A DNA stretch of 64,000 nt, taken from the NCBI RefSeq assembly GCF_018812025.1, contig NC_063052.1, positions 14,659,001-14,723,000 of the forward strand, written 5' to 3'. The position numbers were made by a program, and so were the translations under genes. Below, piece after piece: positions 1-12,383 of the stretch. A model generated the notes under the pieces. The model made no database searches, was not told the origin of the DNA, and saw only the letters and a list, made by a program, of their open reading frames with translations. How positions within the stretch are numbered: position 1 is the first letter of the stretch; every line of letters begins with the position of its first letter. Source of the stretch: Megalobrama amblycephala. Its lineage: Eukaryota > Chordata > Actinopteri > Cypriniformes > Xenocyprididae.

Positions 1-1770
1 TTTCATTCCTGAATGAATTAGTGTTTTGAACAAATCATTTGACTGAATGATTCAATGACTGAATGATTTGCTTAAAAAGACAATTACTGTGCAAATGATT
101 AAAAACTCATTTACAATGACAGTCACTTGTTTCATTCCTGAATGAATTAGTGTTTTGAACAAATCATGAATCAGACTGAATGATTCAATGACTTGCTCAT
201 AATGACAACTACTTAAGTAGTCCTTAAATGAATCATTGTTTGAGTGAATGATTCAAAAACTCATTCAGAAAGATGACCACTTGTTTCATTCCTGAATGAA
301 TCAGTGTTTTAAACAAATCATTCGACTGAATGATTCAATGACTGAATGACTTGCTTAAAAAGACAATTACTGTGTGCAAATGATTAAAAACTCATTTACA
401 ATGACAGTCACTTGTTTCATTCCTGAATGAATTAGTGTTTTGAACAAATCATGAATCAGACTGAATGATTCAATGACTTGCTCATAATGACAACTACTTA
501 AGTAGTCCTTAAATGAATCAATGTTTTTTTAAAGAATTGTTTGAGTGAATGATTCAAAAACTCATTCAGAAAGATGACCACTTGTTTCATTCCTGAATGA
601 ATCAGTGTTTTAAACAAATCATTCGACTGAATGATTCAATGACTGAATGACTTCCTCAGAAAGACAATTACTGTGTGAATGATTAAAAACTCATTTACAA
701 GAGACAGTCACTTGTTTCATTCCTGAATGAATTAGTCTTTTGAACAAATCATTTGACTGAATGATTCAATGACTTGCTCATAAAGACAAATACATGACTT
801 TTTTTTTCCTGAATGAATCAATGTTTTTAACAAATCATTTGAGTGAATGTTTCAAAAACTCACTTACAAAGACAGTCACTTGTTTCATTCCTGAATGAAT
901 CAGTGTTTTGAACAAATCATTTGACTGAATGATTCAATGAATCACTCATAAAGACAAATACATGATTTTTATCCTGAATGAATCAGTGTTTTAAACAAAT
1001 CATTTGACTGAATGATTCAATGACTGAATGACTTGCTCAAAAAGACAATTACTGTGTGATTGATTAAAAACTCATTTACAATGACAGTCACTTGTTTAAT
1101 TCCTGAATGAATCAGTGTTTTGAACAAATCATGAATCAGACTGAATGATTCAATGACTTGCTCATAATGACAACTACTTAAGTAGTCCTTCAATGAATCA
1201 ATGTTTTTTAAAGAATTGTTTGAGTGAATGATTCAAAAACTCATTCAGAAAGACGACCACTTGTTTCATTCCTGAATGAATCAGTGTTTTAAACAAATCA
1301 TTCGACTGAATGATTCAATGACTGAATGACTTGCTTAAAAAGACAGTTACTGTGTGATTGATTAAAAACTCATTTACAAAGACAGTCACTTGTTTCATTC
1401 CTGAATGAATCAGTGTTTTGAACAAATCATTTGACTGAATGATTCAATGAATCGCTCATAAATACAAATACATGATTTTTTTCCTGAATGAATCAGTGTT
1501 TTAAACAAATAATTTGACCAAATGATTCAATATTTGACTGAATGATTCAATGACTGAATTGTTCAAAAATACAATTACTGTGCAAATGATTAAAAACTCA
1601 TTTACAATGACAGTCATTTGTTTCATTCCTGAATGAATCAGTGTTTTGAACAAATCATTTGACTGACTGATTCAAAGAAATCACTCATAAAGACAACTAC
1701 AGGATTAATTCCTATATAAATCGTTTGAGTAAATGATTCACTTACAAAGATGGTCACTTGTTTCAGTGTT
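1..1770. repeat. Satellite A: TGAATCA-rich tandem array, left part
   Basis: Tandem repeat made of two alternating subunits of about 130 and 155 bp. Each opens with TTTCATTCCTGAATGAAT, followed by GTGTTTTGAACAAATCAT and then GAATGATTCAATGACT. Openings recur near positions 1, 130, 285 and 415, so the real repeat is a dimer of roughly 285-300 bp (a higher-order repeat). There is no coding potential. The array runs off the left edge of the window and resumes at 2102 after a MITE insertion. A detached single copy lies at 3683-3805. Confidence 0.9.
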
Positions 1771-1774
1771 TTAA

Positions 1775-2097
1775 AGGTGCCCTAGAATTGAAAATTGAAT
1801 TTACTTCGGCATAGTTAAATAATTAGAGTTCTGTACATGGAGATGACATACAGTGAGTCTCAAACACCATTGATTCCTCCTTCTTATGTAAATTTGATTT
1901 TTGCAAAAGGGGAGCACGAGCATTTAAAGGGGATGCGCGCTGAATTGGCGCATTTATAATTATGCCCCAAAATAGGCAGTTAAAAAACTGAATTAAAAAA
2001 AATATATATGGGATATTTTAAGCTGAAACTTCACAGACACATTTAGGGGACACCTTAGACTTATATTACATCTCGTGAAAAGCGTTCTATGGCACCT
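1775..2097. mobile_element. TTAA-inserting MITE (type A) inside satellite A
   Basis: A 323-bp element with short terminal inverted repeats AGGTGCCCTAGA and TCTATGGCACCT. It is flanked on both sides by TTAA (1771-1774 and 2098-2101). Removing the element and one TTAA restores the satellite sequence GTGTTTTAAACAAATCATT exactly, so insertion at TTAA is directly shown. TTAA targets are known for Kolobok and piggyBac transposons. Kolobok-derived is my guess because THAP-bearing TTAA elements occur elsewhere in this window. The right 70 bp (about 2027-2085) resembles the right ends of the type B and C elements. Confidence 0.85.
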
Positions 2098-2101
2098 TTA
2101 A

Positions 2102-2165
2102 ACAAATCATTTGGCTGAATAATTCAATATTTAACTGAATGATTCAATGACTCACCCATAAAGAT
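2102..2165. repeat. Satellite A, right remnant
   Basis: Continuation of satellite A after the MITE, with ACAAATCATTTGGCTGAAT and GATTCAATGACT motifs. It stops at a TCGCCACCTACAGGC box, a motif also found beside other TGAATCA repeats at 55803 and 58889. Confidence 0.8.
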
Positions 2166-2175
2166 AGTCTTTTGT

Positions 2176-3180
2176 CGCCACCTACAGGCATATTAATGTA
2201 AAATTATTCTCAGCACAACCATAACTCTAATTTGGAAACAGATCAGTTCTTTTATATCAATCCAAGATTATGTTAATCTTCGCTTGCAGCATTAATAATT
2301 AGCCATGTCTGTTCGTGTTAAGATGAACTCATTACTATAAACAGAGAGGGCACATCATAGCGGAGAGCTCTGGCGACCGCTGCGAGTGATTACAGAGCAT
2401 GGCAATACAGATGACGCTCATTGTCATCCTAATCGCAATCAACACAAGGCGCTCTTTGATGATAATACAACTCAACGATGTGCTTCATTATCGCTCGGAG
2501 CAGGTCGGGTCATGGGCCGCTGCTCTTGCACATGCAAATGCCAGATGCTCTTGAGGAGAAAGTCCCTGTAAAAGCAGTTTTGAGACACATTTCACCAGCA
2601 TGCTGTTCTCCTCTCTTCACCTCTGCTGTCTGATGGATCTGATCTGAACAGCGCAGTCCGTTAAATGCCGCTCCCGCCTCCCACTCTGTTGTAAACCCAG
2701 CTGAGTAGCCTGCAAGAAGCCAAAGCTGATGCAGATGAGCCGGCACAAATGAGTATTCTGGTAGAAGAGGTCTTTAATTTTGTTCTGTTTTTTTTCTTTA
2801 TGTTTGGCTGCCTTTTCCAGAGCATGAGGCAGATGGATGGAAGCAGAGTGCCCACTCGTATGATAAATAAAATTCACATCACTCGGCTCCAGTGAGCTGA
2901 AAAGAGGACACCATGTTGAGATGTTTGGACAAATGAAGGCATAGCCCTGCAAACAGGAACATAACATTTCTCCTTTTGTCTTTCCCTTTCTTTTTCTATC
3001 CCTTTTATCCGACCGACAGGTCTACGCAGGGACCAACAAAGGGCCTTTGGCAGTGTTTGGAAAGCTACTTTGAAATTGTACCATGCCAAGCGACAAGCTT
3101 CTCATAATTCAACAAAAGTCAAGCTACTCTTTTGAGGAAAGAAGGTAGCTACTGAAGCTATTTAAGGAGAAAAATCAGTA
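2176..3180. other. Single-copy-looking stretch, no gene recognised
   Basis: Higher-complexity sequence without recognisable repeats. Small open frames on both strands overlap one another, have no recognisable domain and no consistent codon bias, so I do not call a gene. The stretch includes a pyrimidine-rich tract near 2780-2815 and 2965-3005. It could contain an enhancer or conserved non-coding element. That is only a possibility. Confidence 0.4.
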
Positions 3181-3183
3181 AGA

Positions 3184-3640
3184 TGCAAGGATGCATTAAA
3201 CTGATCAAAGGTGATATTTATAATGTAACAAAAACACCAATTTAAATAAACGCTGTTCTTTTGAATGTTCTATTCAGCAAAGAATTTAAACTTAAAATTA
3301 ATTATTAAAACTAAAACTTATAAAACGTTTCTGTTAATTGGGGAAAAAAAGCTGGAAAAATATATAAATATTAGCCAAAAGGAGTTTAAGTTAATGCACT
3401 AAAATTATTAACTTGAAATAAATAAAAACTAAAACTGAAATAAAAATGAATGACACACAAAAAGCAATATTTAAAAAAAATCATAATAATAATAATAATA
3501 ATAAAACGACAAAAGCAGATAACAAAATTATTGTAAATTAAACTAAAATTAACACGAAAACTAGAAATATAACATAAAAGCTAATTCAAAATATAAACAA
3601 AACAAACAAAAAATAAAATAAAATATAGCTGCACGCAGCA
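3184..3640 (+). repeat. Fragment of a dispersed fish repeat plus A-rich low-complexity DNA
   Basis: GCAAGGATGCATTAAACTGA at 3185 and GTTCTTTTGAATGTTCTATT near 3253 match in style the dispersed repeat better preserved at 62275-62590. From about 3300 the sequence is A-rich, with an (AAT)n run at 3483-3505. Nothing codes here. Confidence 0.5.
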
Positions 3641-3682
3641 ATGAACGGAATTCAAGCATTTTAAGGCCTTTAAGCAAAAAAT

Positions 3683-3805
3683 TGTTTCATTCCTGAATGA
3701 ATTAGTGTTTTGAACAAATCATTTGACTGAATGATTCAATGACTTGCTCATAAAGACAAATACACGATTCTTTTCCTGAGTGAATGTTTCAAAAACTCAC
3801 TTACA
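3683..3805. repeat. Detached copy of satellite A
   Basis: One unit of the 1-2165 satellite (TTTCATTCCTGAATGAATTA onward) separated from the main array by 1.5 kb. It runs directly into a (TA)n tract. Confidence 0.85.
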
Positions 3806-3809
3806 TAAA

Positions 3810-3810
3810 A

Positions 3811-3842
<32 letters not shown>
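3810..3842. repeat. (TA)n microsatellite
   Basis: About 32 bp of uninterrupted TA dinucleotide, followed by a T-rich tract to 3867. Confidence 0.95.
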
Positions 3843-3846
<4 letters not shown>

Positions 3847-3869
3847 TTTTTTTTTTTATTATTATTGTG

Positions 3870-4530
3870 AAATATATGTTTTTTAAAGCTTATTTTGATA
3901 CCAAGGTTGAGCCAAAAACCTAGGAATAGTTCGCCAAAGTTGGTTTTTGAAATAATCTCGATATTTAACGAACGATTCGATGGACAGAAGTGGTCCTAGC
4001 GGCAAAGCTGCTCGGAATGAGTTCTATCATATAGTATGAATTTTGTGTGCGAAAAATTGCGCAATACATGAACGTTTGCACACGTGAAAAATGTGAAGGC
4101 GCCCCCTGGTGGCCAATTTCTTTCGAATTTCTCACAGGCCTCTCCTTGCTGATGTTGTAGATGGTGTGAGTACTACTATCCCTCAAAGTTTCATGTCTCT
4201 ACAACTTACGGTTTGGCCTGCCCGATCACTTTTAGTGGAGAATGCTGATCCTTGGAAAATTGAACAATTTACAGCCAATACAGGCAATTTACCATAGGAA
4301 AAAATATATTTTTAAAGCTTTTTAACAGTTATCAAGGTTGAGCCAAAAACCTAGGACTAGTTTGCCAAAGTGGTTTTTTGATAATCTCCAATATTTATGA
4401 ACGATTGGATAGAGGCAAAGCACCATGTGGTATGAATTTCATGGCCGTGTGCAAAAAAATTGAGCAATACACAATTGTTTGAAAAATGCAAAGGATCCTT
4501 GGAAAATTGAACAATAACAATAGGGTTTCA
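3870..4530. repeat. Dispersed repeat with internal 425-bp duplication
   Basis: The block around 3890-3990 (CAAGGTTGAGCCAAAAACCT, then GCCAAAGTTGG and ATAATCTC) is repeated with changes at about 4310-4420. CTTGGAAAATTGAACAAT at 4252 recurs at 4498. The region starts after GCTGCACGCAGCAATGAACG at 3630, a type of sequence I associate with a common dispersed fish repeat. The 62-codon plus-strand frame at 4109 lies within it and is taken as chance. Confidence 0.6.
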
Positions 4531-5850
4531 GCGCTTGATCCCCTAAAAATAAAATAACACGTATTGTTTTACACCAAATACAACTAATAGGAAAAGAAAT
4601 GCCATAATTTCAATAACTATAAAAAAAGTGCCCCTATTTTTTCCCACCATAGGTTTTTTGTAATTTTCTTCTTTTGTGATGTAACAATACAACAGTTTGG
4701 CTACAGAAACATTACAAAAATACACAGATACCCAAACACACACACACACACACTCAACTTGCATCAATAATATCAAATAAAATACAAATAAAACAAAAAG
4801 TTCCCTACATTGTTTACAATTTCTTACAATTTCTTTCTCTGGTTCCCAGAGCTTCCTGCTTAACCATAGCAATGTAAGATAGTCTTTCCAGACCGAAAGT
4901 GCCCTATTATGTTATTTTAAAGGTTGTTTTTACGTCTCCTACAATAGGTTTACATGCATACAAAGTCAAAAAACACTTAAATTTTCTCAAATTTGCAGCA
5001 TCACCGTTTCATGCAGTTCTGAATCACTTTAACTCCATTTATCTGCACTTTGATCTTTGAAATTTTGCATACCTTTTACATTCAGAATCTGCATGAAAGG
5101 TAATGTCCAAAAAAGCATAACAGACTTTAAGAAAGGTAGCATTGCTACTTTAAGTTAGATACTCCCCAATACAGATTTCTAATACTGTACACACACACAC
5201 ATGGCTGCACTGGTGCTGAGGAGGTCCACACAAGTACCATAAAGCTCTGAGTGCTGGTGTTATTCATTTGAAATACAGATCCACAACCAGCATGGCATTA
5301 ACACGGCTTTTGGGACGCGAGTAAAACAGAAAACAGTGTAGTCTACACTCAGCCTGCCATTTATAAATAAATAAACAGAGGCATGAATAAATAATACAAA
5401 TAATAATAATAAATAAAAAGCCAGTGTGCATTCCCCGAAAGCAAAGTAAGATGCAGCAGAGGTGTTTTTAGATGGCATGTGTTGTGATAACAACTTAAAA
5501 AAAAGTTGTGTTGCACTCACTGTCAAGTAGTGCAGAGGAAAGTGTGTGTCATTATATGGGGATTTCGAGACGCTTCAGTACAGTGTGGCTAGACACCCTT
5601 GAATATGAAATGCGCTTCTCATCTGAAAGGCTGGCATGACTACTGTATCTTCCATCAGTATATCTCAGGAGGCTTCCCAGCTCATCCGCAGTTTGGATCC
5701 AGTACAGCCATCCTGAATGTGTTTTCTGTACACTGATGGAAGTGCCAGGACAAATAAATCAAAGAAATAGACATGAAAAAACTTGTCATATTTTACTACA
5801 AAAAAGAAAACGTAAAAGAGGAGGGAATTCTGCACAGGGATGAATCAATT
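4531..5850. other. AT-rich stretch without recognised gene
   Basis: Contains a short (CA)n run at 4735-4752 and another near 5190. Small minus-strand frames at 4543-4872 and 5260-5526 are hydrophobic because of T-rich DNA and have no recognisable domain. The sequence GTGTGGCTAGACACCC to about 5740 is more complex and repeat-free. No gene called. Confidence 0.4.
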
Positions 5851-8732
5851 TAACCTGTGAATCATTATTTGGAATCATTTGATTCGAATTCACATTGCTA
5901 CATATGAGAGAGGACAATTGAAGGAAGTGTTTTTGTATGCAACATGACAAAAGAATCAAATCAACTTGTGAATTATTTTTTGAATCATTTGATTATGTTC
6001 AAATGAACCAATTCACTAAAAGGAAATTCCAAATGCTACATATCAGAAAGTTAAGAAAGTGTTTTTTATGCAATGTGACATTTAAAAGAATCAAATGAAC
6101 CTGTGAATCATTTTTCTGAATCATTTGATTCAGATAAAATGTTTGAATTTGTAATGTTACACATATGAGAGGACAGTTTAAGAAAGTGTTTTTTATGCAA
6201 TGTGACAAAAAATCTAATGAACCTGTGAATCATTTTTTGAATCATTTGATTATGTTCAAATGAACCAATTCAGACAGTGTTTTTATGCAATATGACATTA
6301 AAAAAGATCAAATGAACCTGTGAATCTTTATTTGAATCATTTGATTCAGAAAAAGTGTTTGATTTTAGAACGTTACATAATGTGAGAGCACAGTTTAAGA
6401 AAGTGTTTTTATGCAATGTGACAAAAAAATCGAATGAACCTGTGAATCATTTTTTGAATCATTTGATTATGTTCAGATGAACCAATTCACTAAAAGGAAA
6501 CAGAATTCCCAATGCTACATATCAGAAAGTTAAGAAAGTGTTTTTTAAGCAATGTGACATTTAAAAGAATCAAATGAACCTGTGAATCATTTTTTGGAAT
6601 CATTTGATTCAGATAAAATGTTTGAATTCATAATGTTACATATATGAGAGGACAGTTTAAGAAAGTGTTTTTTATGCAATGTGACAAAAAATCTAATGAA
6701 CCTGTGAATCATTTTTTGAATCATTTGATTATGTTCAAATGAACCAATTCAGACAGTGTTTTTATGCAATATGACATTAAAAAAGATCAAATGAACCTGT
6801 GAATCTTTATTTGAATCATTTGATTTGAATTCACATTGCTACATATGAGAGAGGACAATTGAAGAAAGTGTTTTTGTATGCAACATGACAAAAGAATCAA
6901 ATCAACTTGTGAATCATTTGATTATGTTCAACTGAACCAATTCACTAAAAGGAAACAGAATTCCCAATGCTACATATCAGAGAGTTAAGACAGTGTTTTT
7001 ATGCAATATGACATTAAAAAAGATCAAATAAACCTGTGAATCTTTATTTGAATCATTTGATTCAGAAAAACTGTTTGATTTCAGAACGTTACATAATGTG
7101 AGAGGACAGTTTAATAAAGTGTTTTTATGCAATTTGATTCAGTTAAACTGTTTGTATGAAGCAATTCACTAAAAGGAAACAGAATTCACAATGCTATATA
7201 TGAGAGAGGACAGTTAAGAAACTGTTTTTATACAATGTGACATTAAAAAAGATCAAATGAACCAATGAATCTTTATTTGAATCATTTGATTCAGATAAAC
7301 TGTATAATTCCCAATGCTACATATGAGAGAGGACAGTTTAAGAAATTGTTTTTTATGCAATGTGATGAAAAAAATCTAATGAACCTGTGAAGCCTTTTTT
7401 TTTAATCATTTGATTCAGTTAAAGTGTTCGAATGAACCAATTCACTAAAACAGAATTCCCAATGCTACATATGAGAGGTAAGAAAGTGTTTTTATGCAAT
7501 GTGACATTAAAAAAGATCAAATGAACCTGTGAATCATTATTTGAATCACTTGATTCAGATAAACTGCTTGAATTCCCAATGCTACATAAGTGAGAAGACA
7601 GTTTAAGAAATAGTTTTTATGCAATGTGAAATTTTTTAAAAACTGAATGAACCTGTGAATCATTTTTTTAATTATTTGATTCAGTCAAACTGTTCGAATG
7701 AACCAATTCACTAAAACAGAATTCCCAATGCTTACATCAGAGGGTTAAGAAAGTGTTTTTTATGTAATGTGACATTTTTAAAAATCTAATGAACCTGTGA
7801 ATCCTTTTTTTGAATCATTTGATTCAGTTAAACTGTTCGAATGAACCAATTCATTAAAATAGAATTCCCAATGCTACATATCAGAGGGTTAAGACAGTGT
7901 TTTTATGCAGTATGACATTAAAAAAGATCAAATGAACCTGTGAATCATTATTTGAATCACTTGATTCAGATAAACTGTTTGAATTCGCAATGCTACATAA
8001 GTGAGAAGACAGTTTAAGAAATTGTTTTTATGCAATGTGAAATTTTTAAAAAACTGAATGAACCTGTGAATCATTTTTTTAATCATTTGATTCAGTCAAA
8101 CTGTTCGAATGAACCAATTCATTAAAATAGAATTTCCAATGCTACATATCAGAGATTTATGGCAGTGTTTTTATGCAGTATGACATTAAAAAAGATCAAA
8201 TGAACCTGTGAATCTTTATTTGAATCATTTGATTCAGATAAACTGTTTGATTTCCCAATGCTACATATGAGAGAGGACAGTTTTTATGCAATGTGATCAA
8301 AAAAATGTAATGAACCTGTGAAGCCTTTTTTTTAATCATTTGATTCAGTTAAACTGTTCGAATGAACCAATTCACTAAAATAGAATTCCCAATGCTACAT
8401 ATCAAAGGGTTAAGACAGTGTTTTTTTATGCAATGTGACATTAAAAAAGATCAAATGAACCTGTGAATCATTATTTGAATCACTTGATTCAGATAAACTG
8501 TTTGAATCCGCAATGCTACATAAGTGAGAGGACAGTTTAAGAAATAGTTTTTTATGCAATGTGACATTTTTAAAAAACTGAATGAACCTGTGAATCATTT
8601 TTTTAATCATTTGATTCAGTCAAACTGTTCGAATGAACCAATTCACTAAAAGGAAACAGAATTCCCAATGCTATATATGAGAGAGGACAGTTTAAGAAAC
8701 TGTTTTTATACAATGTGACATTAAAAAAGATC
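5851..8732. repeat. Satellite B: about 110-140 bp tandem array
   Basis: Roughly 25 diverged copies built from GAACCTGTGAATCATTTTTT, GAATCATTTGATTCAGATAA, CCCAATGCTACATATGAGAG and GTGTTTTTATGCAATGTGAC. Copies differ by small deletions and by a recurring variant with TTCGAATGAACCAATTCACT. Frames such as 5999-6208 and 8410-8610 on the minus strand are simply translations of the repeat. The array resumes at 9897 after a transposon insertion. Confidence 0.92.
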
Positions 8733-9888
8733 GGTAACACTTTACTTGAAGGGGTGTGCATAAGACTGACATGACACCTTCATAATCATGACATGACACA
8801 TGTCATGAATATGAAGGAGGTTTTATGAATGTTTATGACAACTGTCATTAAGTGTCATTCGCTCAGTTATGTCATTTTTAATGCAAAGATGACATTGTTT
8901 GAGATGTCCGAGTTATGACAACTTGACATAAACCAACACATCATAACCTGTCAGTGTCTTTGTCATGACAACTTGACATTATTTAGCTTTATTGGTTAAC
9001 ATTGCATTAAACTGTCATGTGGTTGGTTTTGACATGAGGCCATTATAATAGTGTCATGAATATGTATCTTGAGCTCAAGTACAGTGGTACAAATTGAACT
9101 TGTCATTAAAATGTCATTAAGTGACAAAACTCTGACAAATAATTTTATAACAGCGTCATGACTATTTTTCATTTCATGTTTTTTTTGTTTTTGTTTTTTC
9201 GTTTTTTTAAGTTTCCTCCAACAGAAGGTCAGATAATAGACAATTTCAAATTTCTTAAAAAAGATGACACTGTTATAAAATAATGGTAACACTTTATTTT
9301 AGGGTCTTTTAACTAGTTGCTTATTACTATTAGCATTCATATGGCTAAAATATTGGCTATTTATTAGTACTTATAAAGCAGATATTAATGCCTTATTCTG
9401 CATGATCTTATTCTACATTCTTAATCCTACCCAATACCTAAACCTAACAATTAACTATAATAAGCAGTAAATTAAGAGTTTATTGAGGGAAAAGTCATAG
9501 TTAATCGTTTATATATGTGTTCCCTATACTGAAGTGTTACCAAAATAATGTAATGTAATGTTAACCCATAAAGCTAAGTAGTTTTTTAAGTTTGATAATT
9601 AATCTGTTATGTCATGTTTATGACAGGTTATGATGTTTTGCTAATGTCAAGTTGTCATGACAAAGACACTGACAGGTTATGATGTGTTGGTTTATGTCAA
9701 GTTGTCGTAACAGACATCTCAAACAATGTCATCTTTGCATTAAAAATGACATAATTGAGCGAATGACATTTAATGACAGTTGTCATAAACATGCATAAAA
9801 CCTCCTTCATATTCATGACACGTGTCATGTCAAGATTATGAAGGTGTCATGTCAGTCTTATGCACACCCCTTCAAGTAAAGTGTTACC
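8733..9888. mobile_element. Foldback hAT-like element in satellite B, 8-bp target duplication
   Basis: Starts GGTAACACTTTACTTGAAGG and ends with its exact complement, CCTTCAAGTAAAGTGTTACC. The two arms stay nearly complementary for about 250 bp (for example GACATAAACCAACACATCAT on the left and its reverse complement near 9685), so the element is a large hairpin. It is flanked by a perfect 8-bp direct repeat AAAAGATC (8725-8732 and 9889-9896), and removing it rejoins satellite B. An 8-bp duplication is typical of hAT transposons. No transposase is encoded, so it is non-autonomous. The frame at 8996-9292 is chance. Confidence 0.85.
9285..9541. mobile_element. Nested 257-bp hAT-like MITE, 8-bp target duplication
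   Basis: Lies inside the foldback element. Ends GGTAACACTTTA and AAGTGTTACC share the terminal motif of the host element. It has a perfect 8-bp target duplication AAAATAAT at 9277-9284 and 9542-9549. The interior (GCTTATTACTATTAGCATT and so on) differs from the host. A diverged, reverse-oriented partial copy of the same family lies at 11285-11476. Confidence 0.85.
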
Positions 9889-9896
9889 AAAAGATC

Positions 9897-10125
9897 AAAT
9901 GAACCTGTGAATCCTTTTTTTGAATCATTTGATTCAGTTAAACTGTTCGAATGAACCAATTCATTAAAACAGAATTCCCAATGCTACATATCAGAGAGGT
10001 AAGAAAGTGTTTTTATGCAATGTGACATTTTTAAAAAACTGAATGAACCTGTGAATCATTTTTTTAATAATTTGATTCAGTCAAACTGTTCGAATGAACC
10101 AATTCACTAAAAGGAAACAGAACTC
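9897..10125. repeat. Satellite B, right part
   Basis: Same unit as 5851-8732 (GAACCTGTGAATC, GAATCATTTGATTCAGTTAA, TTCGAATGAACCAATTCA). It ends near 10125. Confidence 0.85.
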
Positions 10126-11284
10126 CCAATGAATTCCCATCACAAGCTTTTATTGCCAAAGCCTGATGATGATAGACTGCACTTTTAAACCGATATTTCA
10201 CCCCAAGGCGATTCCAGTAATGGCAAATCTCTTACAAACCCAATGACATCCATTTTACAACATTATGCATTTATAAACATTGTTAAAATAGTTTACATTC
10301 CTCACATTACAAACTTCTCTTCAAGTGGTTGGTTTATAGTATCGCAAAGCCTAGTCATTTTCCAGCGTGTTTCTGAAGCTCCCGACGCCACATGAAAAGA
10401 CATATGGTTACTCAAATGTCAAAAAAACTCAATTAGTCACTTTATTGCAAGGTCATTTATATGTAAAGCAGATAATTAAAACTACAGCCCCAGAACAACA
10501 CTGCAACAAAACGGCAATTAATAATGGGAAACAATGGAGATCAGTCAGGATCCTCACGCGATTGACTTCATGTTCGGAGGCGATGCAGCTCTGCATGAAA
10601 CACATCAAAGGCTCTGAACATTAAACAAAGCTAAATTTACCGCATGCTTGGCCCTGCATTTACTAAACATGGCAATAACATTCAACAGTCAGATGTTGAC
10701 TGCAAACATATTGTTCTGCTCTTTCATAGATGATGTAAATATGTTTGAATTTGACTTCAGAAGATCTTCGAAATATCTTTGACGTTTCGAGGAGTCTAGT
10801 TTGTAAAACTAAAATAATAATTAAAAAAATTACATCAACATGGCAGGTTCTTGCGATCATATGGGTCTGATTATTATGATACTGTAAAGGGTTGGAAAAG
10901 CAGGTCTGGACCACAAGGAAAATATTCTCAAATTGTGACTTCAATTTGTGGTTTCATTATAGAAAACGGAGACACTTCCTCAACTGCACTAATGTGCTTT
11001 TCTGTAAGTGCACTAGAAAATCATTAGGATTCTTGTCTGCAGCTCGGCTTGTTTTTCAGTCTGTCAAAAAAACAAACATCATACAAGTAGTTTTATTTCT
11101 GCATATGATATTCGATCTCATAATAACAGGCTGGACATCAGTGATTTAGAGAAATTGGACATCAAAACTATGTTTGCATTCGAAGCTGAGAGTTTGACTA
11201 TTATGTGCAAAATTGGAATATCACAGAAAACATTTGTGAAATAAAGCAGCGTTTCCATCACGTCACTTTTGCCTCGATAAGCTC
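10126..11284. other. Repeat-poor stretch, no gene recognised
   Basis: More complex DNA around 10340-10900. Opposed short frames (10367-10624 plus, 10663-10944 minus, 10892-11149 plus) show no domain or splice pattern that I can defend. The segment before 11285 (GCGTTTCCATCACGTCA) may pair with GATGGAAACATTGC near 11545, the ends of an older MITE into which the 11285 element inserted. Confidence 0.35.
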
Positions 11285-11476
11285 CTAATTTACTGCTTAT
11301 TAATAGTTAAGGTAGTTGTTAAATTCATGTATTGAGTAGGATTATGGGATGTAGAATAAGGTCATGCAGAATAAAGCATTAATATGTGCTTTAAGTACTA
11401 ATAAACAGCCAATATGCAAGCTACTAAGCAACTAGTTATTAAAATTGAGAATTGTTTCCCATACTAAAGTGTTACC
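11285..11476 (-). mobile_element. Truncated copy of the 9285-9541 hAT-like MITE
   Basis: Shares TACTGCTTATTAATAGTTAA, TAGGATTATGGGATGTAGAA and CAGCCAATATGCAAG with the reverse complement of the 9285 element. It ends with CATACTAAAGTGTTACC. The other terminus is missing or too diverged to place. Confidence 0.7.
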
Positions 11477-11479
11477 GAA

Positions 11480-12120
11480 TTTATGCACATCTTAGCATTT
11501 CCATCCACCATTTTTTTTCTCAAAATGTGCATGAAAATATATAGATGGAAACATTGCTAATGACAGCTGATCCAGTTTTATTGCCAAAGCTGATAGTTGT
11601 GAAATGCAGCATATCCTGACCTGATAGATTGATTGGAGCCAAGAAAGGACTGAGTTTACATGTTATATGATAGCATGACTTGCAATAATTAACAATAAAA
11701 TGACATGCTCAATGTTGACTATGAATAAAATGTGCATATCAAGTCCTATTTTGAAATGGTAGCTTATAAAATACTTCAGAATTGAAAGCAAAGTCAACTT
11801 GCGAATTGCCATTCTCAACCTGAAACACGTAATCAGATGCATTTCTGAGTGAAATAGGATATTTTCAATAAAAAAGTACTCATTGGGAATTGATTGGATC
11901 GTGAAAATACTGGAAATGAGTTCCAAACGTGAACTAATAAAGTGAATGGAGTCAAATTTAATTTCATGTTTGGTTTATACAGTCAAGCTCCTCTTGAAAA
12001 AGTACTAAAAAAGTAGCTAAATGCTTAAAAATTAACAAAATATTTCACAATTAAAAGATCTAAATGCTGATGTAGAGACAAATCAGTTTGAATCATATGA
12101 ATGAATCAGATTTTTCAATG
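11480..12120. other. AT-rich stretch, no gene recognised
   Basis: No recognised repeat apart from the TTTCCATC/GATGGAAA pair noted upstream. The minus-strand frame at 11663-11926 (87 codons) lacks a recognisable domain and sits in AT-rich sequence. Not called. Confidence 0.35.
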
Positions 12121-12124
12121 CAAC

Positions 12125-12379
12125 AATGCAAGGCTGAACACCGTCGTCATTTTGGCTGCGTGAGATTCTCCAGCTTTGTTGTTGTTGAGCTGTTAAAGCT
12201 CCGCCCTCTTCTGGAAAGGGGGCGGGAGCAGCAGCTCATTTGCATTTAAAGGGACACACACAAAAATGGCGTGTTTTTGCTCACACCCAAATAGGGGCAA
12301 ATTTGACAAGCTATAATAAATGATCTGTGGGGGATTTTGAGCTGAAACTTATATTACATCTTGTGAAAAGGGGTCCCCT
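12125..12379. mobile_element. Type C MITE (5'-truncated copy)
   Basis: Shares GGCTGAACACCGTCGTCATT, GTTAAAGCTCCGCCCTCTTC, GCAGCAGCTCATTTGCATTT and TTTTTGCTCACACCC with copies at 54496-54796 and 62726-63249. The right end reads CCCC followed by TTAA (12380-12383). Only the longest copy (62726) keeps its left end, so this one has lost its left part. Confidence 0.8.
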
Positions 12380-12383
12380 TTAA

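Noticed and set aside
1..10125. The two satellites as one and the same family
   Set aside because: They share TGAATCA-type words, but the rest of the units (TTTCATTCCTGAATG against CCCAATGCTACATATGAG) does not align by eye. Kept as two families with a possible distant link.
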